From contig JAUWLU010000004.1 in assembly GCA_030613545.1 (NCBI GenBank), positions 1 to 41,816 on the forward strand: DNA of 41,816 nucleotides. The letters are read 5' to 3'. The stretch is from Desulfuromonadales bacterium. Lineage in GTDB: Bacteria > Desulfobacterota > Desulfuromonadia > Desulfuromonadales > Syntrophotaleaceae. The first letter of the stretch is position 1; each line of letters starts with the position of its first letter. Both the position numbers and the translations under genes were made by a program. Shown here piece after piece: positions 31,360 through 39,609 of the stretch. The notes beneath the pieces are model-generated. The model was not told the origin of the DNA, made no database searches, and was given only the letters and a program-made list of their open reading frames with translations.

Positions 31360-31363
<4 letters not shown>
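30185..31363 (-). CDS. larC: LarC, nickel-insertion protein for the nickel-pincer nucleotide
   Basis: 392 residues. LarC inserts Ni into the dithiolated pyridinium nucleotide in a CTP-dependent reaction (known family role). The N-terminus MKTLFLDTFSGISGDM is diagnostic. A histidine cluster (His68-70 in EEQHHHRTW) and VHFHEVGALDSIVDIVGAA are plausible metal-handling segments. In L. plantarum the gene is split as larC1/larC2 and read by frameshifting; here it is one uninterrupted frame. It shares ATGA with larB, so translation is coupled. Product and pathway are confident. Confidence 0.95.
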
Positions 31364-32118
<755 letters not shown>

Positions 32119-32202
32119 GAAAACTCGCGGTAGGGGCAGTGTCGGCGCTCGGCCCAGTGCTCAAAGGGCACCTCTACCGAACTCATGCTGCCTGGCTGAC
32201 GG

Positions 32203-33297
32203 TTAAAAAGTCTCGTCGATGGCTTGAAAATCCAGCTCAGTTTCGGCCAAAGATTGTAGCAGGGTGATCTTCTGCCGGTCCTCGGCGTCGATCTTGGCGA
32301 CATCGTTGGCGATGGCCGAAAAGACTTCGGCGCTGCTGAAGCTTTTGGCGCGCATATAGGGGATCTGGCTGCGGTCGAGAATCTGCTGGGTGACCTTAGA
32401 GATGGGAATCAGGCCGGGTATCACCAGTCCGGCAATCTTATCCCGGTAGTCGGAAATGTTGTACAGGGCGGCCAGGGTTACCAGCAGCTCGTTGCGGGTG
32501 CTGGTGACGATCAACAGGGACGAATCTTCCAGCAGGTCGTGAACCCGTTGAGTGGAGGCGGCACCGAGCTGTACGTGGTTTATGATGCGCGGTCCGGCGT
32601 TCTGCTCGCCCTTGAGGGTGACATCGAGCAGTTGGGCGATGTGCTTGAGGGTTGGATTGGCCAGCACCGGTGAGAAGTCGAAGCCGGCGACGACACGAAA
32701 GGGCTGGTCGGTAAAAGCCTGCTGCAGGTAGCCCATGGTCTGTTGCCGTTTGTCCGGCAGCAGCTTATTGATCAGCAGCATCCGCAGGTCGGCCTGTTCC
32801 TGGCGGAGCAGGGCCATATTGAGGTGAACATTGTCGATCACTCGGCCGATGCCGGCATCGGTCACCATCAGAATCGGCGCGTCGAGCAATCGAGCCATGC
32901 GGGCATTGTTCAGACCGATCACCGAGCCGACGCCGCTATGACCGGCCCCCTCGATGATCAGCAGGTCGCAGCGTCGCTCCAGTTCGCGGGCCGCCTGCAG
33001 CACTTGCCCCTCGAGGTCGTCGGCCGAGATCCTTCGATCGAGAATCTGGCGGGTCGAGTTGGGCTTCAAAACCACCGGCGACATGTAATCGAGGTCGTCT
33101 TTCAGGTCGTAGATTCGGGCAAGCAGGGCGGCATCCTGATCGACCCAGCGACCCCGAAACATGGTCGGCTTCGGTCCCAGCGGTTTCATAAAGCCGACCC
33201 GGCGATACTTTTTACGGGCCATATGCAGCAGGGCGATGCTGGTGGTGGTCTTGCCACACTGCTGGCCGGTAGCGGCGATAAAGATTTTTTTGCACAC
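32203..33297 (-). CDS. P-loop (BioD-like) and DRTGG-domain protein
   Basis: 364 residues. The N-terminal BioD/dethiobiotin-synthetase-like P-loop domain has GQQCGKTTT from residue 11, then FMKPLG and LLIIEGAGHSGVGSVIGLNN. The C-terminal part (about 215-330) reads as a DRTGG domain. This is the architecture of the N-terminal regulatory part of long phosphotransacetylases, but the catalytic Pta domain is absent. The start is GTG at 33295-33297. It is the first gene of the larB-larC unit, behind a good promoter. Function is unknown; ligand sensing or nucleotide-dependent regulation is a guess. Confidence 0.82.
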   Translation of the reverse strand: MCKKIFIAATGQQCGKTTTSIALLHMARKKYRRVGFMKPLGPKPTMFRGRWVDQDAALLARIYDLKDDLDYMSPVVLKPNSTRQILDRRISADDLEGQVLQAARELERRCDLLIIEGAGHSGVGSVIGLNNARMARLLDAPILMVTDAGIGRVIDNVHLNMALLRQEQADLRMLLINKLLPDKRQQTMGYLQQAFTDQPFRVVAGFDFSPVLANPTLKHIAQLLDVTLKGEQNAGPRIINHVQLGAASTQRVHDLLEDSSLLIVTSTRNELLVTLAALYNISDYRDKIAGLVIPGLIPISKVTQQILDRSQIPYMRAKSFSSAEVFSAIANDVAKIDAEDRQKITLLQSLAETELDFQAIDETF

Positions 33298-33342
33298 GGC
33301 TTTGCCTTCCGGGCGTAAATGTTCAGTTTGTGATTTCGCACC

Positions 33343-33370
33343 ATTATATAGGCAAGCCCGGCCATTTCAA
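33343..33370 (-). promoter_or_regulatory. Sigma70 promoter of the P-loop/larB/larC operon
   Basis: On the minus strand, TTGAAA (33365-33370), a 16-nt spacer and TATAAT (33343-33348), about 45 nt before the GTG start. It is divergent from the promoter at 33481. Confidence 0.65.
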
Positions 33371-33480
33371 AGACCTGTTAACGCGTCTGGACTCATGAGC
33401 GGTTTTCGGCCTGTTACGGAACGGCCAAGGAAGGTTGCCGGATAAAATTTAATCCATCTTGCCAGGTCATGGGTAAATGT

Positions 33481-33509
33481 TTGACTCAGCGATACAAGTT
33501 CGTTATATT
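33481..33509 (+). promoter_or_regulatory. Sigma70 promoter of the ECF transporter operon
   Basis: TTGACT (33481-33486), a 17-nt spacer and TATATT (33504-33509). The 5' leader would be about 270 nt, including ~60 nt of unexplained sequence with a GCCGA/TCGGC stem, then palindromic repeat copy C. I could not match a known riboswitch class. The 110 bp between this promoter and the divergent one at 33343-33370 show nothing I recognise. Confidence 0.6.
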
Positions 33510-33578
33510 CCGCTGGGGATAGCGGTGCTTGATTGTGCCGAATGGCGCACTGGCGGCCTCGGCAATGCTGTTAAGGAA

Positions 33579-33730
33579 GATGGCGTCGCAAAAAGTCCAC
33601 CCTGCTACGTTGCAGTGCTTTTTCAGGACTTCGACATACACCATGTATGCCTTCACCCCCGAAAAACCACTACGCCTTGTAGAACGAAATTTTTGCTTAG
33701 CCATCATATGGCTTTTTGCGAAAGCATCAA
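33579..33730 (+). repeat. 155-bp palindromic repeat, copy C
   Basis: A complete copy from GATGGCGTCGCAAAAAGTCC to TTTTTGCGAAAGCATCAA. It lies in the leader of the ECF operon, 53 bp upstream of its first start codon. Confidence 0.88.
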
Positions 33731-33783
33731 GGAACAAACCGGCGACTTTGAGGTTTGCCGGTGAGAACGGATATATTCGGACG

Positions 33784-35148
33784 ATGGGCGTAATTTTGCG
33801 GTTGAAGAAATTTTCCTTCACCTATCCGGAGGTGGAGACGCCCGTCCTGCAGGATCTCGATCTGGAGGTCGAGGCCGGTCGCTGTTACTGTCTGACCGGA
33901 CCGACCGGTTCGGGCAAGACGACCCTGGCTCTGGCCCTCAAGGGGCTGCTGAGTGCCGGCCGGTACGAGGGTGAGATCGATATGCCTTCGGTGGACGGTT
34001 CGCCCGCCATGGCGGTCGGCATGGTGTTGCAGGATCCGGAGGTGCAGTTGCTGACCAGCACGGTGGGCGCGGAGGTGGCCTTCGGTCTGGAAAATCTCTG
34101 TGTTGAGCCGGCGGAGATGCCGCAGCGGGTGATCACTGCTCTGCAGGCGGTAGGGCTCGAAAAGCCGCTGGATTATCCGGTGGACAAGCTGTCCATGGGA
34201 CAGAAGTATCGTCTGCTGATCGCTGCGCTGCTGGTCATGGAGCCGCGTCTGCTGATCCTCGACGAGCCGGGTGCGCAGCTCGATCCGGAAGGTCTCGACC
34301 TGTTGCGCAAGTGCCTGCGGCGCCTCAAGCAGAGCGGGGTCGCGATCATCCTTTGCGAACACCGCCCCGAGTCGCTGCTGAGCGAAATCGACACCTTCTG
34401 GCAGCTCGACGGCAGCGGCAAATTCGCCGATGGCCGCTACCGGGGGGAAGAGCACGCCCCCCTTGAGCCGCCGCCTCCATCGACGACCGCTGAAGCGGAA
34501 CCGGTGCTGCAAGTGCAGGACCTGTCCTTTGTCGGGGTTGGCGAACAGCCGGTCTGGTCGCAGGTCTCCTTTGCCGTCGACAAGGGCCGGCGTTATGCCG
34601 TTACCGGCCTGAATGGTACCGGCAAGACCACCTTGCTGCGCTGCCTGGCCGGTTTTCTCAGTCCCCAGCAGGGAGCGGTGCAGATCCTCGGCGGCGCACC
34701 CGATGCCTATCGCCTGCGCGGCCGGCTCGGTTGCCTGTTTCAGAATCCGCAAAAACAGATCTTTGAAAACACCGTTGGCGAGGAGGTGGCTTTTCCGCTG
34801 AAACGTTTCGGGCTCTTAAGCGGGACCGTGGAAGAGCGAACCGCGGAGGCCCTGGCCGCCTGCGGCATCAGCCATCTGGTCGACCAGTCGCCCCACAAGC
34901 TCAGCTACGGTCAGAAACATCTGGTGGCTCTGGCCTCGGTGCTGGCCCCCCGTCCTGAACTGCTGCTGCTTGATGATCCCTTGGCCGGACTCGATGACGG
35001 CCACAGCCGGGCGGTGATGGAATTGCTGGTTCATTACAATCTGCAGCACGGCATGACCATGCTCTGGACCTTCCACGATCCCGAGGCCTGGCCGGGTTGG
35101 GCCGATCAGGTGCTGCACCTTGAAGGAGGCCGCCTTGTTGCCCGGTAA
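33784..35148 (+). CDS. Energy-coupling factor transporter, fused double ATPase
   Basis: 454 residues from ATG at 33784; the frame continues upstream through repeat copy C, which is not coding. Two ABC ATPase domains are fused. First: Walker A GPTGSGKTT at 39-47, signature LSMGQKYRL, Walker B LLILDEPGAQLD. Second: Walker A GLNGTGKTT at 275-283, signature LSYGQKHLV, Walker B LLLLDDPLAGLD. Both Q-loops read LQDPEVQL or FQNPQKQIF, the form typical of EcfA proteins. It would supply both EcfA subunits. It overlaps ecfT by 14 nt. Substrate is not shown by the ATPase. Confidence 0.93.
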   Translation: MGVILRLKKFSFTYPEVETPVLQDLDLEVEAGRCYCLTGPTGSGKTTLALALKGLLSAGRYEGEIDMPSVDGSPAMAVGMVLQDPEVQLLTSTVGAEVAFGLENLCVEPAEMPQRVITALQAVGLEKPLDYPVDKLSMGQKYRLLIAALLVMEPRLLILDEPGAQLDPEGLDLLRKCLRRLKQSGVAIILCEHRPESLLSEIDTFWQLDGSGKFADGRYRGEEHAPLEPPPPSTTAEAEPVLQVQDLSFVGVGEQPVWSQVSFAVDKGRRYAVTGLNGTGKTTLLRCLAGFLSPQQGAVQILGGAPDAYRLRGRLGCLFQNPQKQIFENTVGEEVAFPLKRFGLLSGTVEERTAEALAACGISHLVDQSPHKLSYGQKHLVALASVLAPRPELLLLDDPLAGLDDGHSRAVMELLVHYNLQHGMTMLWTFHDPEAWPGWADQVLHLEGGRLVAR

Positions 35149-35827
35149 GCTCTTTTCGACTCGAAAGGTCTGCCTGCCGTCGGTCTCCCTTGAAGGCCCG
35201 GCTCCGGCCGGTGACGCGGCGCGGGTCGGTCTGCGCATGCTGCTGGCCCTGACCCTTTCCTGTCTGGCCTTTGCCGCCCGCACCATCCCTTTTCTGCTGG
35301 TACTGACCGCTATCGATCTGGCCCTGCTCTGGTGGCTGCGCGGCAAACAGCTGTCCCTGCGACGGGAACTCAAGGCTTTCGCCTGGCAGACCCTGGTCAT
35401 TCTGATGCTTTATCTGGTCCGGTTCCGTGACCTGGCCGGTCTCTGGGGCGGTTTCAAGATTTCCTGGCAGCTCTTTCTGGCCTTGCTGCCGAGCATGGTT
35501 TTTGTTCGCAGCACCTCTCAGACGCGCATTGTTCAGGCCCTTAACCGGGTCATGCCCTGCCGCATGGCTTTTGTGCTCAGCACCTGTCTCAAGTTTGCGC
35601 CTCAGCTGTTGGCGGAGGTGCGCAGCATCTACGAAGGGCAGGTACTGCGCGGAGCGCGCATTCTGCCCCGGGATCTGGTGAAACCCTGGCACTGGTTCGA
35701 TCTGCTGCATTGCGTGGTGGTGCCGGCGGTGGTGCAAAGTATGGCTCTGGCCGGCAACATCGCTCTGGCGGCTCGAGCCCGCGATTTTGGTAGCCAACCG
35801 CGACGCAGCTGCTGGCCTGGACTTTAA
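35135..35827 (+). CDS. ecfT: ECF transporter transmembrane subunit (EcfT)
   Basis: About 230 residues. The start is chosen as TTG at 35135, 6 nt after AAGGAGG; a TTG at 35120 would overlap the ribosome-binding site. Several hydrophobic helices lie between residues 25 and 110. The cytoplasmic coupling helices carry the Ala-Arg-type motifs: YEGQVLRGARI and ALAARARDFG. It couples the two ATPase domains to the substrate-binding subunit that follows. Confidence 0.88.
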   Translation: MLPGKLFSTRKVCLPSVSLEGPAPAGDAARVGLRMLLALTLSCLAFAARTIPFLLVLTAIDLALLWWLRGKQLSLRRELKAFAWQTLVILMLYLVRFRDLAGLWGGFKISWQLFLALLPSMVFVRSTSQTRIVQALNRVMPCRMAFVLSTCLKFAPQLLAEVRSIYEGQVLRGARILPRDLVKPWHWFDLLHCVVVPAVVQSMALAGNIALAARARDFGSQPRRSCWPGL

Positions 35828-35895
35828 TTGTTTACCGCAAAGGGCCATCCCAGGCTGTTTTGCAACACTCGGCTGAACGGGAGAACCATCCGATT

Positions 35896-36447
35896 ATGAA
35901 TCCAGTTGTTGAACAAGCCGGCGGCCTGTTCCGTTTGTCCCTTAAAGAGGCCCTGTTCATTGGCTTTTGCGCCGTCTTTGCGGTGCTGGCCCGGATGATG
36001 CTGCGGCTGCATCTGCATATCTCCGGTCATGCCATGCTGGTGACCGCTTTCTTTCTGCTGCTGGCCCGCGGCAGTGTCCGCTACCGTTTCGGCGCCAGTT
36101 TCGCCGGGCTGTTGGCCGGCAGCGCGTCGATCTTTCTCGGCTTTGCCAAGAGCGGCCCCTTCATGCTGGTCAAGTATCTGGCTGTGGCCCTGGTCATCGA
36201 CCTGGCCGGTTTGCTGATGCCGGGTCTGTTTCGTAACTATTTCTGGTGCGCCCTGGTCGGCGGTTGCGCCGGCGCGACCAAGTTTTTCACCGCCTATAGT
36301 GTGAACTTTCTGGCCGGCATGGACCGCACGGTTAATTTTCAAGCCTCGCTGTTCGAAGCGGCTGGCGCTATTTTGTTCGGGGTACTTGGCGGTCTGTTGG
36401 TCCCCGTGGTTCTCCGCCGTTTGCATGCCTACGGCGTAATATCGTAA
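35896..36447 (+). CDS. Probable ECF substrate-binding (S) subunit
   Basis: 183 residues from MNPVVEQ at 35896, with GGGAGA about 11 nt upstream; an in-frame start 12 codons earlier has no site. Five to six hydrophobic segments, small-residue rich, as in S components. The first helix ends with histidines 39, 41 and 45 (LRLHLHISGHAML), which could bind a metal. It lacks the Met-His N-terminus of CbiM/NikM. The position directly after EcfT supports the role; the substrate is open. Nickel or a cofactor precursor is attractive because larBC lies next door, but that is inference. Confidence 0.75.
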   Translation: MNPVVEQAGGLFRLSLKEALFIGFCAVFAVLARMMLRLHLHISGHAMLVTAFFLLLARGSVRYRFGASFAGLLAGSASIFLGFAKSGPFMLVKYLAVALVIDLAGLLMPGLFRNYFWCALVGGCAGATKFFTAYSVNFLAGMDRTVNFQASLFEAAGAILFGVLGGLLVPVVLRRLHAYGVIS

Positions 36448-36483
36448 GGAGCGGCGCTAGAGTGCCGCCAACAAGGTGACAAG

Positions 36484-37224
36484 ATGAACGTACTGATCTG
36501 TATCGACGACACGGATAATCTCGAGTCCCGGGGCACCGGGGAACTGGCCACCATTCTGGCTGAAGAAATCGAACGACGCTCCTGGGGTAGCAGCGATTTC
36601 GTCACCCGCCACCAGCTGTTGGTCCATCCCGACGTGCCCTATACCTCCCATAACAGCTCCATGTGTTTTGCCGCCGATATCGACCTGGCCATTCTCGATT
36701 CGCTGATCGCCTATGCCGGCGATTTCCTGCGCGAGGAGAGTGCTGTCGGTTCGGATCCGGGTTTATGCGTATCGGTGATCGACCAGTTGGCCGATCCCGA
36801 GGCGGTTATCGCTTTTGGTCGTTCGGCCAAAGAGGAGGTGCTGAACAAAAAGCTAGCCTACGATCTGGCGACCCAACTCGGCGTGCACCTTTCCGAGCAT
36901 GGCGGCACCGGTCAGGGAGTGGTCGGGGCACTGGCCGGCATCGGTCTGCGCTTAAGTGGCAACGACGGCCGGATGAAGGGCTGGCTGCGGATTCAGACCC
37001 ACGATGGTCTGGCCAGCGTCGGTGATATCATGGCCCAGACCGACCTTGGCGGGGTGCGCACTCTCGATGGCGCATTGCTGTCGGCGACGGAAATGGTGGA
37101 AATAGAAAGCAAGCCCAAGGCCGTGCTGCTCGATGGAAAGATCTACATGATGGTTTCGCCGGTGACCGATGGCGGCCGGGTGCGCTGGCGGACCACGCCG
37201 CGCAGTCAACTGAAAAAGTTTTGA
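36484..37224 (+). CDS. TiaS-like DDTD-domain protein
   Basis: 246 residues. The N-terminus MNVLICIDDTDN (Asp8, Asp9, Asp11) followed by GTGELATILAEEI matches the ATP-handling motif of the kinase domain of archaeal tRNA-Ile2 2-agmatinylcytidine synthetase (TiaS). A second shared block is GTGQGVVGALAGIGLRLSGND, near residues 141-161. The OB-fold and zinc-ribbon tRNA-binding parts of TiaS are missing. Bacteria normally use TilS for that tRNA, so this is probably a different reaction. The start is ATG with AAGGTGA upstream. It lies 36 nt after the S subunit and 13 nt before a CxxC protein gene. Confidence 0.72.
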   Translation: MNVLICIDDTDNLESRGTGELATILAEEIERRSWGSSDFVTRHQLLVHPDVPYTSHNSSMCFAADIDLAILDSLIAYAGDFLREESAVGSDPGLCVSVIDQLADPEAVIAFGRSAKEEVLNKKLAYDLATQLGVHLSEHGGTGQGVVGALAGIGLRLSGNDGRMKGWLRIQTHDGLASVGDIMAQTDLGGVRTLDGALLSATEMVEIESKPKAVLLDGKIYMMVSPVTDGGRVRWRTTPRSQLKKF

Positions 37225-37237
37225 AAGGAGTTTCTCT

Positions 37238-37441
37238 ATGTGGCTGAAGGATACTCAGGGCAAGAAGGCGTTTCGCCACGGTCATGATGCCTTTAACCGG
37301 GCCAGCGAGGCGGCTGCGGAGTGCGGTGATTTTCGTCCGGACGTGGAGGAAGAGTGGGTGGCCGATGAAGAGCGGTCCTGCTACAACTGCCGCCTGCGGC
37401 GCTGGACCGCCGAGTCCTTTGTCTGTCTGCTGCCGGCCTGA
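37238..37441 (+). CDS. Small CxxC protein of unknown function
   Basis: 67 residues with its own AAAGGAG site 13 nt after the TiaS-like gene. The C-terminal half has Cys-Tyr-Asn-Cys then RLRRWTAESFVC, three cysteines that could make part of a zinc site. The N-terminus is basic and has histidines (FRHGHDAF). Codon use fits its neighbours. It is probably the last gene of the ECF operon. I do not recognise the family. Confidence 0.7.
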   Translation: MWLKDTQGKKAFRHGHDAFNRASEAAAECGDFRPDVEEEWVADEERSCYNCRLRRWTAESFVCLLPA

Positions 37442-37464
37442 TCCGGATCGAACCTGACGAAAGG

Positions 37465-37619
37465 TTGATGGCGTCGCAAAAAGTCCGTCCTCCGGCGTTG
37501 CAGCGCTTTTTCAGGACTTCGACATACTGTATGTATGCCTTCACCCCTGAAAAACCACTACGCCTTGTAGGCCGAAGTTTTTGCTTAACCATCTCATGAC
37601 TTTTTGCGAAAGCATCAAA
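37465..37619 (+). repeat. 155-bp palindromic repeat, copy D (complete)
   Basis: The best-preserved copy. The ends are TTGATGGCGTCGCAAAAAG and the inverse CTTTTTGCGAAAGCATCAA, which match as inverted repeats over 21 bp with three mismatches. Inside, CATAC and GTATG and the TTTTTCAGG/CCTGAAAAA arms continue the fold. It separates the ECF operon from the DxDGDG protein gene. Confidence 0.9.
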
Positions 37620-37629
37620 GGTTGGAACC

Positions 37630-38454
37630 ATGCGTTTTGTTGGAATCGTTGCCGTCTCCCTGCTGCTGTTGGCCTCTGGAGTTTCGTCAGCTGCCGAGTG
37701 GGTGCAGGAGAGTCCCGGACAAAAAGCCTATTACGACAGCCGGGGCCAGCTCGAGCGGTTGGAAATCGATGCCGATGGCGACGGCCGCTTTGAGGCGGAA
37801 GAGCGCTATCGCAGCCAGCGCCGTGTCGAGCGGCGCGAGGATCTCGATGGCGACGGTCAGTGGGAACGACAGTACCTCTGGCATAAGGACGGTTCGGCGG
37901 AGTTGATCGAGCAGGGTCGCAAGGGGAAGCTGCAAAAGACCTTTTATACCGCCGACGGTTCCGTGGCGCGGATCGAGAAGGATGGCGATCGGGACGGCAA
38001 GGCGGAATCGGTCTGGGAATATAAAGCCGGGGTGCTACAGCGGGTCAGCAAACCCCGCGGGGTCTGGCACTATCAAAACGGCAAGCTGAGCCGGGCCGAG
38101 CTCGACGAGGACCGTAACGGCCGTGTCGAGCGGATCGAATACTATCAGGATGCAAATCGCCTGGCCAAAGTCGAGGAACTGGCGGCCAACGGCAAGGTGC
38201 GCAGCACCTGGCACTATGGCGCCAACGGCAAGCCGCAGCGGGCCGAAGAGGATACGGACGGCGATGGTCGCCTCGATCTTCAGCGGCGCTACCATGCCAA
38301 CGGCACTATGGAACAGATCATCGATGCCGATGAGAACGGCGTGCCGGAGATCCGCGAGCTGTTCAGCGCCGCCGGCAGTTTGATCAGCCGCGAAGAGGAT
38401 CTCGATGGTGACGGGGTTTTCGACTTGCGCACCGGAAAGCTAGCCAAACACTGA
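37630..38454 (+). CDS. Secreted protein with DxDGDG calcium-loop repeats
   Basis: 274 residues. Signal peptide: MRFVGIVAVSLLLLASGVSS-AAEW. The rest is a repeat protein of beta-like strands with seven acidic loops, starting at Asp47, 71, 118, 159, 208, 232 and 257; five have Gly-Asp-Gly or close (DADGDGRFE, DLDGDGQWE, DTDGDGRLD, DLDGDGVFD). Spacing is near multiples of 24 residues. Such loops bind calcium in dockerin and thrombospondin-type repeats. It is followed by exbB 61 bp downstream, so a periplasmic or surface role linked with the TonB system is possible. Function is unknown. Confidence 0.85.
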   Translation: MRFVGIVAVSLLLLASGVSSAAEWVQESPGQKAYYDSRGQLERLEIDADGDGRFEAEERYRSQRRVERREDLDGDGQWERQYLWHKDGSAELIEQGRKGKLQKTFYTADGSVARIEKDGDRDGKAESVWEYKAGVLQRVSKPRGVWHYQNGKLSRAELDEDRNGRVERIEYYQDANRLAKVEELAANGKVRSTWHYGANGKPQRAEEDTDGDGRLDLQRRYHANGTMEQIIDADENGVPEIRELFSAAGSLISREEDLDGDGVFDLRTGKLAKH

Positions 38455-38457
38455 ACT

Positions 38458-38492
38458 TTGATGGCGTCACATGACTTTTTGTGAAAGCATCA
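38458..38492 (+). repeat. Internally deleted palindromic repeat, copy F
   Basis: TTTGATGGCGTC is joined to ACATGACTTTTTGTG and AAAGCATCAA. Both outer ends of the 155-bp repeat are kept and about 120 bases between them are lost. It lies 4 bp after the DxDGDG gene and before exbB. Confidence 0.8.
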
Positions 38493-38515
38493 ACTTTGGG
38501 GAGGAGAAGCGATAC

Positions 38516-39211
38516 ATGGAAAGTCTCGTTGCCTTTTTAAGCAAGGCTGGTCCCATCGGCATCGCCATCGTCGGCTCGTCGGTGATTGCGCTGTTTATCA
38601 TAATCGAACGCTGCTGGGCCTTTCGCCAGCTGCGGTTCAAGGATGCCCGCCTGCTGCACCGCTTGCGCAAACGGGCCGTCGCAGGATCCTATGCCGAGGC
38701 CATGGCCCTGGTGCGGGAGGAGTCTCATCCCCTGGCGGTAGCCATGACACCGGTATTAACCCGCCTCGATGGGCCGCAACGGACCACTCGCGCAGCCCTG
38801 GAAAAGGCCATAGGCCACGTGGCGGCTCGCGAGGTTCGTCAGCTGGAGCGTTTTTTGCCAACCCTCTTTTTGATTTCCAGCGTAACCCCGCTGCTCGGCC
38901 TTTTCGGTACCGTCACCGGCATGATCAAGGCCTTTCAGGCCATTCAACATCTCGGCGGCAAGGTTAATGCGTCGGTGCTGGCCGGCGGTATCTGGGAAGC
39001 CATGTTGACCACTGCTCTCGGCCTCGGGGTGGCGATTCCGGCTATGGTGGCGCACAACTATCTGCAAGGCAAGGTTCATGTGGTGGTGGCCGAGATCAAG
39101 GAAGAGTCGGGAGTGCTGCTCGACGAGCTGGAGGAGGCCGGTCGTTTCGATTCTGCTAGCAAGTCGGCTTCGCTGCATGAAATTAACCAAGCTCAACAGG
39201 AGATTGGCTGA
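38516..39211 (+). CDS. exbB: ExbB/TolQ/MotA-family proton channel
   Basis: 231 residues from MESLVAF at 38516, preceded by GGGGAGGAG; a longer upstream frame runs through repeat copy F and is rejected. Three membrane helices: about 12-30, 115-137 and 158-180. The conserved block SVTPLLGLFGTVTGMIKAF is at 122-140, and GGIWEAMLTTALGLGVAIP at 157-175. It pairs with ExbD to drive TonB with the proton gradient. Its stop overlaps the exbD start (TGATG). Confidence 0.95.
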   Translation: MESLVAFLSKAGPIGIAIVGSSVIALFIIIERCWAFRQLRFKDARLLHRLRKRAVAGSYAEAMALVREESHPLAVAMTPVLTRLDGPQRTTRAALEKAIGHVAAREVRQLERFLPTLFLISSVTPLLGLFGTVTGMIKAFQAIQHLGGKVNASVLAGGIWEAMLTTALGLGVAIPAMVAHNYLQGKVHVVVAEIKEESGVLLDELEEAGRFDSASKSASLHEINQAQQEIG

Positions 39212-39606
39212 TGGATATCCCGGTACGGACCAAAAGCACCGGGCTTAACCTGACTCCGTTGATCGATATCGTCTTTTTGTTGCTGGTCTTTTTTCTTTTG
39301 ACCACCCAGTTTATTGAAGAGGATGGTATCGGGGTCAAGCTGCCCAGTTCCAACTCAGTCACCACCCGCGATCGGGACGAGGTGGCGATAGCCATTACCC
39401 GGCAGGGGGATCTCTTTGTCCAAGGACAGCGTTTGCCCCTCGCCAGCTTGACCGCCAAGCTGGAGGAAGTTCTTGGCGCCGATACCACGGTAGTGGTGCG
39501 GGGCGATCGCGAAGTAGCTCTGCAGACCCTGGTGTCGGTGATGGAAAAGGCCAAGCAGGCCGGGGCAGCCCGGCTGGTGGTCGCAACGCTTCAAGAGGGT
39601 GGCTGA
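39211..39606 (+). CDS. exbD: ExbD/TolR-family protein
   Basis: 131 residues: short cytoplasmic N-terminus, one membrane helix (about 18-36) with the conserved proton-carrying Asp19 in LTPLIDIVFLLLVFF, then a periplasmic domain. It starts by one-base overlap with exbB and ends 3 nt before tonB. ExbD rather than TolR is preferred because of the adjacent TonB protein and the absence of TolA, TolB and Pal. Confidence 0.95.
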   Translation: MDIPVRTKSTGLNLTPLIDIVFLLLVFFLLTTQFIEEDGIGVKLPSSNSVTTRDRDEVAIAITRQGDLFVQGQRLPLASLTAKLEEVLGADTTVVVRGDREVALQTLVSVMEKAKQAGAARLVVATLQEGG

Positions 39607-39609
39607 GCC

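Noticed and set aside
33529-33783. N-terminal extension of the ECF ATPase
   Set aside because: The extension is a translation of palindromic repeat copy C, seen unchanged in style at the other repeat copies; the ABC domain begins right after ATG at 33784.
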